NCBI GenBank assembly: GCA_019752915.1
Contig: JAIELO010000125.1
Coordinates: 1-8,586 of the forward strand
Direction: 5' to 3'
DNA: 8,586 nucleotides
From: Burkholderiaceae bacterium
Lineage (GTDB): Bacteria > Pseudomonadota > Gammaproteobacteria > Burkholderiales > Burkholderiaceae_D
Shown: positions 7,374 through 8,586 of the stretch, one piece after another
Numbering within the stretch: position 1 is the stretch's first letter
Layout: the number at the start of each line of letters is the position of its first letter
The notes under the pieces: generated by a model
Seen by the model: the letters and a program-made list of their open reading frames with translations, nothing else
The model's database searches: none
What the model was told of the DNA's origin: nothing
Program-made: the position numbers and the translations under genes

Positions 7374-7898
7374 TTGAAGACTCTGTCCGCTAACCTGACC
7401 AAATCTCTGGCCGTACTGGCACTGGGCTGGTGCGCCTGGGCGCCGGTGCAGGCCCAGACCTCGCTGTCGCGCATTGCATGGCTCAGCCCCGAACGCATCT
7501 ACAACGAATCGAAGCTGGCCAAGCTGGCCGGCGAGAAGCTGCAGGAAGAATTCAAGAGCCGCGAAAAAGCCATGCAGGATATGGGCTTGCGACTGAAAAC
7601 CGCCTCCGAAAAGCTGGAAAAGGATCTGCCGACACTGGCCGAGACGGATCGCGTAAAACGCCAGCGCGACATGTTCGAGCTGGATAAGGAATACCAGCGC
7701 CGCCAGCGCGAGTTCCGTGAAGACCTGAGCCAGCGCACCAGCGAAGAACGCCAGGCGATCTCGGAAAAAGCCACCAAGATCATCAAGCAGATGGCCTCGG
7801 TGGAAGGCTTTGATATCGTGCTGCAGGAAGCCGTCTGGGCCAGCCCGCGCATCGATATCACCGACAAAGTGCTGGCAGCACTCGACAAAGACAAATAA
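7374..7898 (+). CDS. skp: Periplasmic OmpH/Skp-family chaperone
   Basis: Skp is a trimeric, jellyfish-shaped periplasmic chaperone that holds unfolded outer-membrane proteins on their way to BamA. With the TTG start the precursor is 174 residues (E. coli Skp is 161). It begins with a signal peptide: MKTLSANLTK, a hydrophobic core at 11-24, and probable cleavage after VQA (25-27). The mature part opens with SRIAWLSPERI (32-42), the strand that forms the trimer body. It then has a long charged helical stretch with coiled-coil character (about 45-142), the tentacle, and closes with the conserved GFDIVLQEAVWASPRIDIT (145-163). Cys20 lies in the signal region but the preceding residues do not make a lipobox. 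It sits between bamA and lpxD, as in most proteobacteria. The family is certain. Start choice is likely but not proven. Confidence 0.94.
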   Translation: MKTLSANLTKSLAVLALGWCAWAPVQAQTSLSRIAWLSPERIYNESKLAKLAGEKLQEEFKSREKAMQDMGLRLKTASEKLEKDLPTLAETDRVKRQRDMFELDKEYQRRQREFREDLSQRTSEERQAISEKATKIIKQMASVEGFDIVLQEAVWASPRIDITDKVLAALDKDK

Positions 7899-7919
7899 TT
7901 CAACAGATTGGACCTCCCG

Positions 7920-8586
7920 ATGGGCACTCGACTAGGGCAATTGGTCGAACGCCTCGGCGGTCAGTTGATGGGCGATGCAAACCTCGAGGTGACCGGCATC
8001 GCACCATTGGCCGACGCCGGCGCTTCGCACATCAGCTTCCTCAGTAACAGCAAATTGCGCGCACAGGCGCTGCAAAGCCAGGCGGCGGCACTCATCGTGT
8101 CTGCTGCCGACGAGGCATTTATCGCCGCCGGTTACACCGGCGCGCTGATCGTCACCAACAATCCGTATGTGTACTTCGCCCGCGCGGCGCAGTATTTCGA
8201 AGCACTGACGGCACTGGTGCCGGCCGCAGGCGTGCATCCGACCGCGGTGGTGGCCGACGATGCGCAGGTCGATGCCAGCGCCCACATCGGCGCGCGCGTG
8301 GTGATTGAAAGCGGCGCGCAGATCGGCGCTGGCGCGGTGATCGACGCGGGCTGCTATATCGGCCGTGAGGCCGTGATTGGCGCGGACAGCCACCTGTTTG
8401 CCAACGTAACCTTCCACGCCCGCTGCGTGCTCGGACAGCGCGGCATCATCCACTCCGGTGCGGTGATCGGCACGGACGGTTTCGGTTTCGCCAACGAAGC
8501 TGGTGTCTACATCAAGATTCCGCAAACCGGGCGGGTGGTCATCGGTGACGACGTCGATATCGGCGCCAACTCCACCATCGACCGTG
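7920..8586 (+). CDS. lpxD: UDP-3-O-acylglucosamine N-acyltransferase, 3' end missing
   Basis: LpxD transfers a hydroxyacyl chain from acyl carrier protein to UDP-3-O-acyl-glucosamine, the third step of lipid A synthesis, in the cytoplasm. The first 222 residues of a protein usually about 340 long are present and the frame is open to the window edge. The N-terminal uridine-binding domain (about 1-100) shows [10 protein letters not shown] (38-47) and [13 protein letters not shown] (81-93). From about 105 the hexapeptide repeats of a left-handed beta-helix follow (for example [19 protein letters not shown], 123-141), then [15 protein letters not shown] (178-192) and [19 protein letters not shown] (204-222). 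The catalytic histidine lies beyond the window, so activity cannot be checked. The ATG at 7920 has only a weak GGA Shine-Dalgarno 7 nt upstream. It begins 21 nt after the skp stop and is probably co-transcribed. fabZ and lpxA would be expected downstream. Confidence 0.97.
   Translation, partial: MGTRLGQLVERLGGQLMGDANLEVTGIAPLADAGASHISFLSNSKLRAQALQSQAAALIVSAADEAFIAAGYTGALIVTNNPYVYFARAAQYFEALTALVPAAGVHPTAVVADDAQVDASAHIGARVVIESGAQIGAGAVIDAGCYIGREAVIGADSHLFANVTFHARCVLGQRGIIHSGAVIGTDGFGFANEAGVYIKIPQTGRVVIGDDVDIGANSTIDR

Noticed and set aside
7422..7436. Cys20 of Skp as a lipoprotein cysteine
   Set aside because: The residue before it is Trp, which does not fit a lipobox. A normal signal peptidase I site (VQA) follows at 25-27.
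5888..7498. A 536-codon open frame on the minus strand opposite bamA
   Set aside because: It is antisense to a certain gene. Its translation is rich in Arg, His and Ala with no recognisable domain, and long antisense frames are common opposite GC-rich genes with strong codon bias.
7828..7842. A Neisseria-type DNA uptake sequence (GCCGTCTGAA)
   Set aside because: Only GCCGTCTG is present, ending in GG, inside skp. I saw no complete uptake sequence in the window.
1..8586. Mobile elements, CRISPR, phage, toxin-antitoxin or defence genes
   Set aside because: The window is filled by eight core housekeeping genes with gaps of at most 124 nt. No terminal repeats, transposase motifs or repeat-spacer pattern are visible.

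Overview
The window is an ordinary, highly conserved Gram-negative core region read entirely on the + strand. It holds eight genes in the order frr, uppS, cdsA, dxr, rseP, bamA, skp (ompH) and lpxD, the last cut off by the window end. Every catalytic or signature motif that falls inside the window is intact. I see no frameshifts, mobile elements, tRNAs, rRNAs or CRISPR arrays.

The organism is a diderm proteobacterium. It makes lipid A (LpxD), assembles outer-membrane proteins (BamA, Skp) and makes isoprenoids by the MEP pathway (Dxr). The order uppS-cdsA-dxr-rseP-bamA-skp-lpxD, with dxr after cdsA rather than next to frr as in E. coli, and the VRGY form of the BamA barrel motif fit a betaproteobacterium. 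A GC-rich member of the Neisseriales (Chromobacterium-like group) is my best guess. This rests on memory of gene order and protein style, not on a search.

Layout: 1-617 is a short leader and frr (ribosome recycling), probably the last gene of an rpsB-tsf-pyrH-frr type unit. At 627-699 a strong intrinsic terminator, with a perfect 18-nt palindrome nested in its loop, closes that unit. A new envelope-biogenesis unit begins at uppS (742). uppS/cdsA overlap by 1 nt, cdsA and dxr are 10 nt apart, and dxr/rseP overlap by 4 nt, so these four are almost certainly co-transcribed and partly translationally coupled. A 53-nt AT-rich gap precedes bamA and may carry an extra promoter. skp follows after 40 nt with a TTG start, and lpxD after 21 nt.

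The genes cooperate in building the envelope. Dxr feeds isoprenoid precursors to UppS, which makes the C55 carrier lipid for peptidoglycan and O-antigen. CdsA supplies CDP-diacylglycerol for phospholipids. RseP is the intramembrane protease of the sigma-E-type envelope stress response. Skp escorts outer-membrane proteins to BamA for insertion. LpxD makes the lipid A precursor of the outer leaflet. I found no undescribed system. The points worth a second look are regulatory or structural details: the nested terminator, the weak ribosome-binding sites, an insertion in RseP, and the AT-rich rseP end before bamA.
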